Of a stretch of DNA of 64,000 bases, positions 1-13,025 are shown in pieces (within the stretch, counting starts at the first letter, position 1; each line of letters starts with the position of its first letter). Under the pieces are notes generated by a model. It saw only the letters and a list, made by a program, of their open reading frames with translations, did not search any database and was not told the origin of the DNA. Source of the stretch: Patiria miniata (lineage: Eukaryota; Echinodermata; Asteroidea; Valvatida; Asterinidae); NCBI RefSeq assembly GCF_015706575.1, contig NW_024037051.1, positions 1,302,001-1,366,000 of the forward strand. The letters are read 5' to 3'. Both the position numbers and the translations under genes were made by a program.

Positions 1-1034
1 TAAAAACAAATATAAAAACTGCCATGGTTGATTTTTCAGGAATTTTCAAATGAAAAAGGGTCTTTTTATTATAACTTCTGGTCCGATGACGTCATTTGCC
101 TAAAACTTCGCACACGTCTTAAGTGGGTCAAGGTCATTATATACACCAATATTTAGGCGATTCCGACAAACTTCGCCACAGACATCTATTGAAAATACAT
201 TTTTGCTAATTTTCAACCTGTCGGTAGAGGGCGCTCGAAGATTGCATGACGTCATCGGTAGATGATTTGAAGAATTCTATCGGCCAAGAGACTAACACCG
301 TTAAAAGCAAGTTCATTTCTATTACCATTTTCAAATAATAAGCAACTTCCGGTTTGGGCCTTTTTCGACCGGAAGCAAGGGTCACGTGATTGCACGCACA
401 CTAAATGAAATGAAGACCTTAACCTGCTCTACCACTTGCCGGCAACAGAATGCTGCGGACGCGTACGGTTGATTTCTTATGCATTTTTAAATATTAAAAG
501 TGTCACAATTTAATTGCCTATAAATAAACACAGGATGACGTCATCATGACGTCATCATTCCACAATGTTGTTTGAATTAGGGTCTTTGCTTGGACAAAGA
601 TTGGTGTAAATGAATTACTGGCAAAGAGTCAAAAATGCCCTTTGAAAATCGACAATTATTTTTTAATTTCTGTGTACAAAGTCTATGGGAAAAATTAAAT
701 ATTCAAAAATCTATAATAAATTAGTCGATGACGTCACCATGACATCAATCTTCGGGACACATCTTTGCTATAGGGGCTATGCTTATGCTAACTTTGAATG
801 ATGTATGACAAAGATTAATGCCAAAAGTGGCGTGTAGAATAAACGTGTACAAAGTCTATGGGGTTTTGGGGAAAAAAGAAGAAGAAGAAGAAGAAGAAGA
901 AAGAAAAAAAATCAGAACAAAAAGAAAGGCTTTTCCGCAACAATGCGGAAAAGCCAAAAAAAAAAAAAAAAAAGGAAAAAAAAAAACTTTAACGAAAACA
1001 ATAGCTGTTCCCAATTGAAATTGGGAACAGCTAA
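1..1034 (-). mobile_element. Helitron-like non-autonomous unit, type 1 (partial, 3' part outside window)
   Basis: Minus-strand unit whose left (5') end is at 1034 and abuts the CTAG end of the next unit. The end carries a type 1 palindrome at 1003-1032 (AGCTGTTCCCAATT, 2-base loop). Just inside it lies an older type 3 palindrome at 928-955 (GGCTTTTCCGCA, 4-base loop). The body shares the core of the other units: TGACGTCA octamers, the GCGCCCTCTAGCGACAGG block and a CTTCCGG inverted pair. No coding capacity is seen. Assignment to Helitrons rests on the end structure only. Confidence 0.6.
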
Positions 1035-2373
1035 CTAGAAATTGTGGTTGTGAACAACCACAGAGCTGTTCCCAATATTGATTAACTGTTGGACCCATAG
1101 ACAAAAAGTAGAAATCTATGTCTGTTTGCAACAGAAGATAGGGCTTTTTCGCATTATGATTTGTTTTTATCAATAATACGTCCCTGACTATGCATGAACA
1201 TAAAATCTGTCACAGTTAGCCGGAAATCGGCTAAAACGGTCACTGTGGACAGGATTTGACCTAAGCAACACGTGCGCTGTGCGCGGGCTGACTGACATAC
1301 GATATATAAGGTACGTGCATGAACATGTACATGTACTGTACATTGTGGACGTCCTGTGCATGTTTCAAAGGAGAGGTATTGTCAACCCGAAGTTTTAAGC
1401 GTGCGCAGGGCATGTCCGAGTTTGCTTATTGCCTCGGAGCTTTCAAATGTTTTAGACCTACCCTTCAATAGACAATTAAAGTAAAAGCTAATATTAAAAC
1501 TGCCATGGTTGATTTTTCAGGAATTTTCTAAGGAAAAAGGGTCTTTTCATTATAACTTCCGGTCTGATGACGTCATACACCTTAAACTTCGCACAAGTCT
1601 TAAGTGGGTCAAGGTCATCATATACACCAATATTTAGGTAATTCCGACAAACTTCGCCACAGACATCTATTCAAAATACATTTAAAATTTTTTTTAACCT
1701 GTCGCTAGAGGGCGCTCGAAGATTGCATGACGTCATCGGTAAATGATTTGAAGAATACTATCAGCCAAGAGACTAACACCGTTGAAAGCAAGTTCATATC
1801 TATTACCACTTTTAAATAATAAGCCACTTCCGGTTTTGGCCTTTTTCGACCGGAAGCAAGGGTCACGTGATTTCACGCACACTGAATGAAATAAAGACCT
1901 GAACCATACTCTACCACTTGCGAGCAACAGAATGCTGCGGACGCGTACGGTTGATTTCTTATGCATTTTTTAATATTAAAAGTGTTACTATTCAATTGCC
2001 TATAAATAAACACCGGATGACGTCATCATGACGTCATCATTACACAACGTTGTTTGAATTAGGGTCTTTGCTTGGACAAAGATTGGTGTAAAAGAATTAC
2101 TGGCAAAGAGTCGAAAATGCCCTCTGAAAATTGACATTTTTAAAAAAAATTCTGTGTACAAAGTCTATGGGAAAAATTAAATATTCAAAATTCCATAATT
2201 AATCACGTGATGACGTCAGCATGACGAAAAGTTTCGGCACACATCCTCAGATGATGATTAATAACTATGCTGAGTTTAAAGTTGATCGGATTTAAAATAA
2301 TTGCCAAAGTGGCTTGTAGAATAAAAACGTGTACAAAACCTATGGGGAAAGCGGAAAAAGAAAAAAAAAAAAA
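1035..2373 (-). mobile_element. Helitron-like non-autonomous unit, type 1
   Basis: Complete minus-strand unit. The right end is at 1035 (CTAG), then a hairpin with stem GTGGTTGT/ACAACCAC, then the inverted copy of the type 1 left end (TTGGGAACAGCT). The left end at 2373 is only an A-rich tract with no palindrome, as in the tightly tandem plus-strand units. It directly abuts the CTAG of the next unit. About 1.34 kb and non-coding; short open frames inside are chance. Confidence 0.6.
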
Positions 2374-3762
2374 CTAGAAATTGTGGTTGTGAACAACCAC
2401 AGAGCTGTTCCCAATATTGAATATCTGTTGGACCCATAGACATTCAAGTAGAGATCTATGTCTGTTTGCAACAGAACATAGGGCTTTCCGCATTATGATT
2501 TGTTTTTATCAAAAATACGTCCCTGTCTATGAACATAAAATTTGTCAAAGTTAGCCGAAAATCGGCTAAAACGGTCACTGTGGACAGGATTTGACCTCAG
2601 CAACACGTGCGCTGCGGGCTGACTGACATACGACATGTACAACGTACGTGCATGTACATGTACATTGTGGACACACTGTGCATGTTTTAAAGCAGAGGTA
2701 TTGTCAACCTGAAGTTATAAGCGTGCGTAGGGCATGTCCGAGTTTGTTTATTGCCTCAAAGCTTTTAAATGTTTTAGACCTACCCTTAAATCGACAATTA
2801 AAGTAAAAACTAATATAAAAACTGCCATGGTTGATTTTTCAGGAATTTTCTAAGGAAAAAGGGTCTTTTCATTATAACTTCCGGTTTGATGACGTCATAC
2901 ACCTTAAACTTCGCACACGTCTTAAGTGGGTCACGGTCATCATATACACCAATATTTATGCGATTCCGACTGACTTCGCCACAGACATCTATTCAAAATA
3001 CATTTTTGCAAATTTTCAACCTGTCGCTAGAGGGCGCTAGAAGATTGCATGACGTCATCGGTATATGATTTGAAGAATACTATCAGCCAAGAGACTAACA
3101 CCGTTAAAAGCAAGTTCATATCTATTACCACTTTTAAATAATAAGCCACTTCCGGTTTTGGCCTTTTTCGACCGGAAGCAAGGGTCACGTGATTTCACGC
3201 ACACTGAATGAAATAAAGACCTCAACCTACTCTACCACTTGCCGGCAACAGAATGCTGCGGACGCGTACGGTTGATTTCTTATACATTTTTAATTATTAA
3301 AAGTGTCACAATTTAATTGCCTATAAATATACACCGGATGACGTCATTATGACGTCATCATTACACAATGTTGTTTGAATAAGGGTCTTTGCTTGGACAA
3401 GGATTGGTGTAAATGAATAACTGGCAAAGAGTCGAAAATACCCCCTGAAAATTGACATTTTATTTAAAATTTCTGTGTACAAAGTCTATGGGGAAAATTA
3501 AATATTCAAAATTCTATAATAAATCACGTGATGACGTCAGCATGACGAAACGTTTCGGGACACATCCTTAGATGATGGTTAATAACTATGCTGAGTTTAA
3601 AGTTGATCGGATTTAAAATAATTGCCAAAGTGGCTTGTAGAATAAAAACGTGTACAAAACCTATGGGGAAAAGTGGAAAAAGAAAAAGAAGAAAAAAAAA
3701 AAGGAAAAAAAAAACTTTAACGAAAACAATAGCTGTTCCCAATTGAAATTGGGAACAGCTAA
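2374..3762 (-). mobile_element. Helitron-like non-autonomous unit, type 1
   Basis: Minus-strand unit with CTAG at 2374-2377, the GTGGTTGT hairpin beside it, and a left end at 3762 beginning TTAGCTGTTCCC on the minus strand with the palindrome at 3731-3760. The left end joins without any spacer to a CTAG of a different end type at 3763. This shows that unlike units can be joined head to tail. Confidence 0.6.
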
Positions 3763-5040
3763 CTAGAGGTGTTTGTGTACAAACACAGCTGTTTCGGCTG
3801 TTTGGAGAGACGTCGACTTGTGACGACATCGTCATGATGTCACTATTAAATTCACGTATGACACTATAACAAGAAGTTACAACTCAATCAGTTATTTAGC
3901 TGAAACGAAACAACCGATATGATGAGACGATGACAGAAAGTGTTAGGCATGACACGTGACGATTTAAGGTACTTTTCGAAAGAGCAATGGGACAAATATT
4001 TCAAAAATTGAGAGAAATTGACAACATTAATTGTTTTGACCGCTGCACATTTTGAAAGGCCCTTTTGGTTTCATGCTTGACGACCTATGCACATAACACA
4101 ATTACAAGCGAATCGGACCTTAGTTCGATCACATACCAAGTTACAACCAAATTAAGTTACAACGTATAGTTCTTTAGATATTCATATAGACCACAGAAAC
4201 AATGTCCCTTTAGTTAACATGACATGAAATCACATAACATGCAATGACGCCACGATAATATCACACTATTTTTCATCACATCCCGGTAAACGTACATATA
4301 TGTATGTACATGTACATGTATTAAACCCAATCTGACATAAAATTGGTTTAATATGACGTCACATAACTTGTGATGACGGTATGATCACGGCAATTAACTT
4401 TTATCTGTAGCACATTCCAATATAAGTACATAAAAAGTTACAGCTAAATATGACCTATAGTTCTGTAGTTATAAGCTTTAGAAACATGCTCGTTTCATGT
4501 GTTGTAACATGACTTGTGATGACGTCATGATGACTACAATTTTCTTCTGCATGTATAACAAATCCCAATATAGGTTACTACCAAGTTTCAACCACATCGG
4601 ACCAACAGATGTGTAGTTATAGGCCTCAGAAAAATAATGGCGGTTAAATACACCGAATCTGAGTTTCCCTCCAACGCTTTTAGTTTGTAGGCCTACGTAC
4701 TTAACCAACCAACTTACAAAATACATCAATTCTGAGTATCCGTGTATACAACAAGTGTATAGGTATATATCGTCGTCGTCGTCCACAAAAACAATCAAAT
4801 CTGTGTTTCTGTCTTAACCGGCGTTGTATGTGAACCAAGCAGCTAAAAAAACATATGAAATCTCTGTTTCCCTCAAACGCTTTAGTTTGCACGTACTTGC
4901 CAACTTACAAAAGACATCAATTCTGAGTATCCCTGTATGCAATAAGTGTATGGGTAAATATCGTCGTCGTCGTCCACAAAAACAATCAAATCCGTGTTTC
5001 TGTCTTAAGCAGTGTTGTATGTGAACCAACCAGCTAACAC
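3763..5040 (-). mobile_element. Helitron-like unit, type 2 right end with truncated body
   Basis: CTAG at 3763-3766 is followed inward by a hairpin (GTGTTTGT/ACAAACAC) and then the motif AGCTGTTTCGG, the half-palindrome of the type 2 left end seen at 59937-59966. The body to the right has degenerate repeats with TGACGTCA palindromes and the recurring block around ACCAAGTTTCAACC. A 190 bp direct repeat with a GTC triplet run occurs at about 4665-4853 and 4854-5040. No left end was found, so the unit appears truncated near 5040; that boundary is approximate. Confidence 0.45.
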
Positions 5041-6493
5041 AAAAAGCATAGGTGTATGCAAAATTAGAAATTCTTTAAATTTGTTTAGTTCTGATAAATC
5101 ATGATTATTCCAACTCACATACCGAACTACAAGTTTGTGTCACATTTACGTAAGCCGCATAAATTTGTGGCATCATGACGGTACCGCGTAGAGTACGTGG
5201 GGACCTGGGCCCAATTTGATGGCGCTGCTAAGCACACGATTTTCTGTTAACGGAGTCTATTTCACGGAGGCCGGAATTAGCAGTAAGCACTGCGAAGAGC
5301 TTGCTAACTTCACAAGCAAAATTTGGTTGAAGTCGTGACGCAACAATAGTTTGACCGGCGTTTGTGGCGAGTGCGCGGGCTTCTCATTTTTCGGAGGCCG
5401 GGGGACATGTATGTTGTGGACAATGCAGGTTTTGTGGTGTAAACTTACAAAATCATGATTTCATACGTACGAATACGTAATAAAGTATAATACATGTACT
5501 GTGTACATGTATTACGATTTTCAATGAGGATACTCGACATCTTTACCTCAGCATCAAAATGCGCGTTCAGACTTTACATTCAGATTTTTGAAAAGCGTGG
5601 ATCTTTTAACTGCATTTTGCAAGATTGAGGTTTCAGAAACCTGCGAGCAGGCCTTGTTTATCACAGATATTATCTGTTCCTAAAACTCGCCTGGCTACTG
5701 CGGGGAGCGGGCGCAATTCCAGTTGTGCATCACGTCTCGGGAATTCGTTAATTACCAGACGAGTTAAGGGAAACAACTGATGTGTCATTATTCAAATGCC
5801 ATAAGACTCTGTAGCGGCAGCACTTCAGGTGGTATAGCTCCTCAATTCTAGTGCTACAGCTGGGGAATCGCACAGGTGTGGGTCATAGGTCGCAGGTCAT
5901 AGAAATGCAAGGGTTTCGACAAAAGCCTCATCAGGTTCTACATGTATTTATTGGCTCCGTGAAAACTGTGAATAAACCAGAGTAAATCACAAAGTACAAT
6001 CAAAATTATGTCGAGAGTGTACATTGATTACATGTTTAAGTGTGATTAACATTATCAGAAAGCGGGACTGGGTTAGAGCACACAAAAGTAATCATCTCTA
6101 TCATGTTGCGAATTACTAAGAATTCAGTCGCAAAATTATCATAAAATCATATCCAATTCAAAGACAATACTTCTTGCATAAGACAATATAATCATCAGAA
6201 AGTTACCTCCTTGCATCCTATTGTGATTAATGATCAGTATCATCAGCAGATTTCAGATTCAAAACGATTAAAGTCGGTGTCGAAAAGATTAGCTACCATG
6301 AGGTCGTCCATTGCGTTTTTAGTTGCTATGCGGTACACTGTCCCTCAACAGAGGGCGCTATTCCAAAAAGTGTATTCATCAGGATACATTTACAGACTCA
6401 TCTTTTCAATGTTTTGAACCAGAGTGATTCTGTAGAGACCAGCGCCTTTGAATGGTCCTGCAGATACCATGCGCCTTATATATTTTGTTATTA
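5041..6493. other. Unassigned sequence between element clusters
   Basis: About 1.45 kb with no long open frame, no recognised repeat family and no RNA gene that I can identify. Base composition is more mixed than in the flanking units. The last base, A at 6493, borders the left end of the large plus-strand array. The sequence may be old host DNA or an unrecognised element. Confidence 0.4.
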
Positions 6494-6732
6494 TTAGCTG
6501 TTCCCAATTTCAATTGGGAACAGCTATTGTTTTCGTTAAAGTTTTTTTTTTTCCTTTTTAGCTGTTCCCAATTTCAATTGGGAACAGCTATTGTTTTCGT
6601 TAAAGTTTTTAGCTGTTCCCAATTTCAATTTGGAACAGCTCTTGTTTTCGTTAAAGTTTTTTTTTTTCCTTTTTAGCTGTTCCCAATTTCAATTGGGAAC
6701 AGCTATTGTTTTCGTTAAAGTGTTTTTTTTTT

Positions 6733-6772
<40 letters not shown>

Positions 6773-9069
6773 CTTTTTCCACTTTTCCCATAGGTTTTGT
6801 ACACGTTTTTATTCTACAAGCCACTTTTGCAATTATTTTAAATCCGATCAACTTTAAACTCAGCATAGTTATTAACCATCATCTGAGGATGTATGCCGAA
6901 ACTTTTCGTCATGCTGACGTCATCACGTGATTTATTATAGAGTTTTGAATATTTAATTTTTCCCATAGACTTTGTACACAGAAATTTTAAAAAAAATTTC
7001 AATTTTTAGAGGGCATTTTCGACTCTTTGCCAGTTATTTATTTACACCAATCTTTGTCCAAGCAAAGACCCTAATTCAAACAACGTTGTGTAATGATGAC
7101 GTCATGATGACGTCATCCGGTGTTTATTTATAGGCAATTAAATTGTGACACTTTTAATATTTAAAAATGCATAAGAAATCAACCGTACGCGTCCGCAGCA
7201 TTCTGTTGCCGGCAAGTGGTAGAATAGGTTAAGGTCTTTATTTTATTCAGTGTGCGTGAAATCACGTGACCTTTGCTTCCGGTCGAAAAAGGCCAAAACC
7301 GGAAGTGGCTTATTATTTAAAAGTGGTAATAGATATGAACTTGCTTTTAACGGTGTTAGTCTCTTGACTGATAGTATTCTTCAAATCATCTACCCATGAC
7401 GTCATGCAATCTTCGAGCGCCCTCTAGCGACAGGTTGAAAATTAGCAAAAATGTATTTTGAATAGATGTCTGTGGCGAAGGTTGTCGGAATCGCCTAAAT
7501 ATTGGTGTATATGATGACCTTGACCCACTTAAGACGTGTGCAAAGTTTTAGGCGTATGACGTCATCAGACCGGAAGTTATAATGAAAATGCCCTTTTTCC
7601 TGAGAAAATTCCTGAAAAATCAATCCGTACAGATATAATCTTGAATCGCCCATTAAATGATAGCATAAACATTTGCCTCAACAGTGCCAAGTTCCCAGCT
7701 TGTCAAATTGTTCACACAGTTGACGCGACGTCGGCAAAAAATTCCCTTGCCCAAGTTGCGGTAGAGAGCTTTAAAACGTGCACAGGACTTCCACAATGTG
7801 TATAGCACGTACACGTGGCTTTGAAACGTCGTTCAATGTACATTACGTCCCTTCATTCTCGCCAAAAGAGGGCAGTACATAACTTTAATAGTTGTTCTTA
7901 AGGCACAGAGCCTTAAGTTTTATGGGATCAAAATAAGGACAGCTGCGCGTCACCAAAAAAATATAACGGCACACCGTAAAAAGTGAATGGCGCCCCCATT
8001 CGCCTATAAGTAGACTTGTCTCAGTCATTTTTGATCTGCTTTAGGGGAAGTTGGACACATGCATTTTCAAATATATATCACACGTTTTTATTCTACAAGC
8101 CACTTTGGGAACTATTTTAAAGATGTATGCCGAAACTTTTCGTCATCGTGACGTCATCAGGGGTCACGTGACATCTATTTATAGATTCAATTTTTACAGC
8201 CTTATAACTATAAAACTATTTGACCAATTGATCTCAAATTTGGTAGGTATACAGACAGGGAAGTGTTATAAATGAAAATTGATAAGTCAAGGTCACATGA
8301 CCTTCACTTCCGGTTTTACCGGAAGTGGTTATTTTAGACCCCTATATCATATCTCATGAATTATTAATCTGATTGGGTTGAAACTTCACATTGATACGAA
8401 GCTATATTGACAAATAATTATATTGCATTATTTTTTATACTGTGCACTTAATTATTGTTATGTTATGATGTCATGAATATTTAATGAGGCAATCTTTACA
8501 GTCCTATAACTATACAACCATTTGACCGATTGATCTCAAACCTGGCAGGTATACAGACTGGGAAGTGTTACACATGAATATTGGTATATCCGGGTCATGT
8601 GACCTCTACTTCCGGTGTTACCGGAAGTGTTAATTTAAGACCCTAATTATCATATCTAATGAATTAGAAATTTAATTGGGTTGACACCTTATATTAGTAT
8701 TAAGCAACATCAAAGGATAAATATGTAGCATTATTATTAATGGGCAGTTTAATGTGTTCATGTTATGACGTCATGAATATTTAATGAGGCAATCTTTATA
8801 GTCCTTTAACTATAAAACTATTTGACCGATTGATCTGAAACTTGGTAAATATATAGACCGGGAAGGGTTATAAATGAAAATGTATATGTCAAGGTCTCGT
8901 GACCTTTACTTCCGGTTTTTACCGGAAGTGCAATTATGTAAGATAATAATTTCAATTTTACAAGTTAGAGATTTTTGCAAAAATCATTACATTATTTTCT
9001 ACTATCCAATAGACAATCAAAAACAAGTTGGGAACAGCTCTGTGGTTGTTCAGTTACAACCACATCTAG
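6494..9069 (+). mobile_element. Helitron-like unit, type 1, long version
   Basis: First unit of the plus-strand array. It begins TTAGCTG at 6494 with four stacked type 1 palindromes (6496-6525, 6560-6589, 6611-6640, 6675-6704), each followed by an ATTGTTTTCG- or CTTGTTTTCG-type sequence and a T-run. The body holds the common core. From about 7620 it has extra material with internal repeats of about 300 bp near 8180-8930, containing GGTCACGTGACC-like and CTTCCGGT/ACCGGAAG inverted pairs. It ends with TTGGGAACAGCT, a hairpin (stem GTGGTTGT/ACAACCAC, six-base loop) and CTAG at 9066-9069. Confidence 0.6.
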
Positions 9070-11586
9070 TTTTTCTTTTTTTTTCTTTTTCCACTTTTCC
9101 CCATAGGTTTTGTACACGTATTTATTCTACAAGCCACTTTGGCAATTATTTTAAATCTGATCAACTTTAAACTCAGCATAGTTCTTAACCATCATCTGAG
9201 GATGTATGCCGTAACTTTTTGTCATGCTGACGTCATCACGTGATTTATTATTGAATTTTGAATATTTAATTTTTCCCATAGACTTTGTACACAGAAATTT
9301 AAAAAAAAATGCCGATTTTCAGAGGGCATTTTGAACTCTTTGCCAGTAATTCATTTACACCAATCTTTGTCCAAGCAAAGACCCTTATTCAAACAACATT
9401 GTGTAATGATGACGTCATGATGACGTCATCCGGTGTTTATTTATAGGCAATTAAATTGTGACACTTTTAATATTTAAAAATGTATAAGAAATCAACCGTA
9501 CGCGTCCGCAGCATTATGTTGCCGGCAAGTGGTAGAGTAGGTTGAGGTCTTTATTTCATTCAGTGTGCGTGAAATCACGTGACCCTTGCTTCCGGTCGAA
9601 AAAGGCCAAAACCGGAAGTGGCTTATTATTTAAAAGTGGTAATAGATATGAACTTGCTTTCAACGGTGTTAGTCTCTTGGCTGATAGTATTCTTCAAATC
9701 ATTTACCGATGACGTCATGCAATCTTCGAGCGCCCTCTAGCGACAGGTTGAAAATTTTCAAAAATGTATTTTGAATAGATGTCTGTGGCGAAGTTTGTCA
9801 GAATCACCTAAATATTGGTGTACATGATGACCTTGACCCACTTAAGACGTGTGCGAAGTTTAAGGTGTATGACGTCATCAGACCGGAAGTTATAATGAAA
9901 AGACCTTTTTTCCTTAGAAAATTCCTGAAAAATCAATCCGTACAGATATAATCTTGAATTGCCCATTAAATGATAGCGTAAACATTTGCCTCAACAGTGC
10001 CAAGTTCCCAGCTTGTCAAATTGTTCACACAGTTGACGCGACGTCGGCAAAAAATACCCTTGCCCAAGTTGTGGTAGAGAGCTTTAAACCATGCACAATT
10101 GTATAGCACGTACACGTGGCTTTGAAACGTCGTTCAATGTACATTACGTCCCTTCATTCTCGCCAAAAGAGGGCAGTACATAACTTTAACGGTTTTACGG
10201 GCGCGCAGGCTAGGCTGTGCCTGAACACTTTTACGGGATCAAAATAAGGACAGCTGCGCGTCACCAAAAAAATATAACGGCACACCGTATAAAGTGAATG
10301 GCGCCCCCATTCGCCAATCAGTAGACTTGTCTCAGTGATTTTTGTTCTGCTTTAGGGGAAGTTGGACACTTATGCAATTTCAATAAAAATATCACACGTT
10401 TTTATTCTACAAGACACTTTGGGAACTATTTTAAATCCGATCAACTTTAAACTCAGCATAGTCATTAACCATCATCTGAAGATGTATGCCGAAACTTGTT
10501 GTCATCGTGACGTCATCAGGGGTCACGTGACATCTATTTATAGATTCAATTTTTACAGCCTTATAACTATAGAACTATTTGACCGATTGATCTCAAATTT
10601 GGTAGGTTATACAGACAAGGAAGTGTTATAGATGACAATTGATATGTCAAGGTCACGTGACCTTCACTTCCGGTTATACCGGAAGTGGTCATTTTAGGCC
10701 CCTATATCATATTTCATGAATTATTAATCTGATCAGGTTGAAACTTCACATTAATACAAAGCTATATTGACAGATAATTATTTGCATTATTATTACTGTG
10801 CACATAAATTGTCATGTTATGACGTCATGAATATTTAATGAGACACTCTTTACAGTCTTATAACTATGGAACTATTTGACCGATTGATCTCAAATGTAGT
10901 AGGTATACAGACAGGGATGTGTTATAGATGAAAATTGATATGTCAAGGTCATGTGACCTTCACTTCTGGTTTTACCGGAAGTGGTAATTTTAGACCCCTA
11001 AATCATATTTCATGAATTATTAATCTGATTAGGTTGAAACTTCACATTAATACAAAGCTATATTGACAGATAATTTTCTTGCATTATTATTAATGTGCAC
11101 ATAATTATTGTCATGTTATGACATCATGAATATTTAATGAGACAATCTTTACAGTCCTATAACTATAGAACTATTTGACCGATTGATCTCAAACCTGGCA
11201 GGTATACAGACAGGGAAGTGTTATAGATAAAAATTGACATGTCGAGGTCATGTGACCTTCACCTCCGGTTTTACCGGAAGTGCTAATTTTAGACCCTTAT
11301 ATCATATTTCATGAATTATTAATCTGATCAGGTTGAAATTTCACATTAATACAAAGCTATATTGACAGATAATTAAATTGAATTATTATTACTGTGCACA
11401 TAATTATTGTTATGCTATGACGTCATGAATATTTAAAAGGTTGTACCGGAAGTGGAATCTTTAAAAGTAATAATTTTAATTTATTACTTTCATTTTTTTG
11501 TTAATCATTAAATCATTTTGTTTATGGTCCAATAGAGAATCAAAACTGGGAACAGCTCTGTGGTTGTTCACAACCACAACCTCTAT
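9070..11586 (+). mobile_element. Helitron-like unit, type 1, long version
   Basis: Second unit, with the same layout as the first: T-run start, common core, then the extra module with about three copies of the 300 bp internal repeat between 10540 and 11440. The right end has TGGGAACAGCT and the GTGGTTGT hairpin, but the terminal tetranucleotide at 11583-11586 reads CTAT instead of CTAG. Confidence 0.55.
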
Positions 11587-13025
11587 TTTTTTTTTTTTAG
11601 CTGTTCCCAATTTCAATTGGGAACAGCTATTGTTTTCGTTAAAGTTTTTTTTTTTCCTTTTTTTTTTTTAGCTGTTCCCAATTTCAATTGGGAACAGCTA
11701 TTGTTTTCGTTAAAGTTTTTTTTTTTCCTTTTTTTTTTTTTTTTCTTTTTCCACTTTTCCCATAGGTTTTGTACACGTTTTTATTCTACAAGCCACTTTG
11801 GCAATTATTTTAAATCCGATCAACTTTAAACTCAGCATAGTTATTAAGCATCATCTGAAGATGTGTGCCAAAACTTTTCGTCATGCTGACGTCATCACGT
11901 GATTTATTATAGAATTTTGAATATTTAATTTTTCCCATAGACTTTGTACACAGAATTTTTTTTTAAAATGTCGATTTTCAGAGGGCATTTTCAACTCTTT
12001 ACCAGTAATTCATTTACACCAATCTTTGTCCAAGCAAAGACCCTAATTCAAACAACATTGTGTAATGATGACGTCATGATGACGTCATCCAGTGTTTATT
12101 TATAGGCAATTGAATAGTGACACTTTTAATATTACAAAATGCATAAGAAATCAACCGTACGCGTCCGCAGCATTCTGTTGCGGGCAAGTGGTAGAGTAGG
12201 TTGAGGTCTTCATTTCATTCAGTATGCATGAAATCACGTGACCCTTGCTTCCAGTCGAAAAAGGTCAAAACCGGAAGTGGCTTATTATTTAAAAGTGGTA
12301 ATAGATATGAAATTGCTTTCAACTGTGTTAGTCTCTTGGCTGATAGTATTCTTCTAATCATCTACCGATGACGTCATGAGATCTTCGAGCGCCCTCTAGC
12401 GACAGGTTGAACATTTTCAAAAATGTATTTTGAATAGATGTCTGTGGCGAAGTTTGTCGGAATCGCCTAAATATTGGTGTACATGATGACCTTGACCCAC
12501 TTAAGACGTGTGCGAAGTTTAAGGTGTATGACGTCATCAGACCGGAAGTTATAATGAAAAGACCCCTTTTCCTTAGAAAATTCCTGAAAAATCAACCATG
12601 GCAGTTTTTATATTAGTTTTTACTTTAATTGTCTATTTAAGGGTAGGTCTAAAACATTTCAAAGCTTTGAGGCAATAAGCAAACTCGGACATGCCCTGCG
12701 CACGCTTAAAACTTCAGGTGGACAATACCTCTGCTTTAAAACATGCACAGGACGTCCACAATGTACATGTACATGCCCGTACTTTGTACGTTGTACATAT
12801 CAAATCCTGTCCACAGTGACCGTTTTAGCCGATTTCCGGCTAACTTTGACAGATTTTATGTTCATGCATAGTGATAGTCAGGGACGTTGATAAAAACAAA
12901 TCATAATGCGGAAAGCCCTATCTTCTGTTGCAAACAGACATAGATCTCTACTTATATGTCTATGGGTCCAACAGATAATCAATATTGGGAACAGCTCTGT
13001 GGTTGTTCACAACCACAATTTCTAG
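11587..13025 (+). mobile_element. Helitron-like unit, type 1, short version
   Basis: Starts with a T-run and two stacked type 1 palindromes between about 11599 and 11700. The 1.3 kb core follows without the 300 bp internal repeats. Ends with the GTGGTTGT/ACAACCAC hairpin and CTAG at 13022-13025. Non-coding. Confidence 0.6.

Noticed and set aside
1-3762. Reading the 1.3 kb units as poly(A)-tailed SINE-like retroposons
   Set aside because: The A-rich tract lies at a fixed internal junction beside a palindrome. The other end has a hairpin plus CTAG, and the best-defined borders show no target duplication. There is no polymerase III promoter that I can see.
5780-5960. A possible tRNA or small RNA gene
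   Set aside because: I could not place a cloverleaf or the conserved tRNA box sequences.
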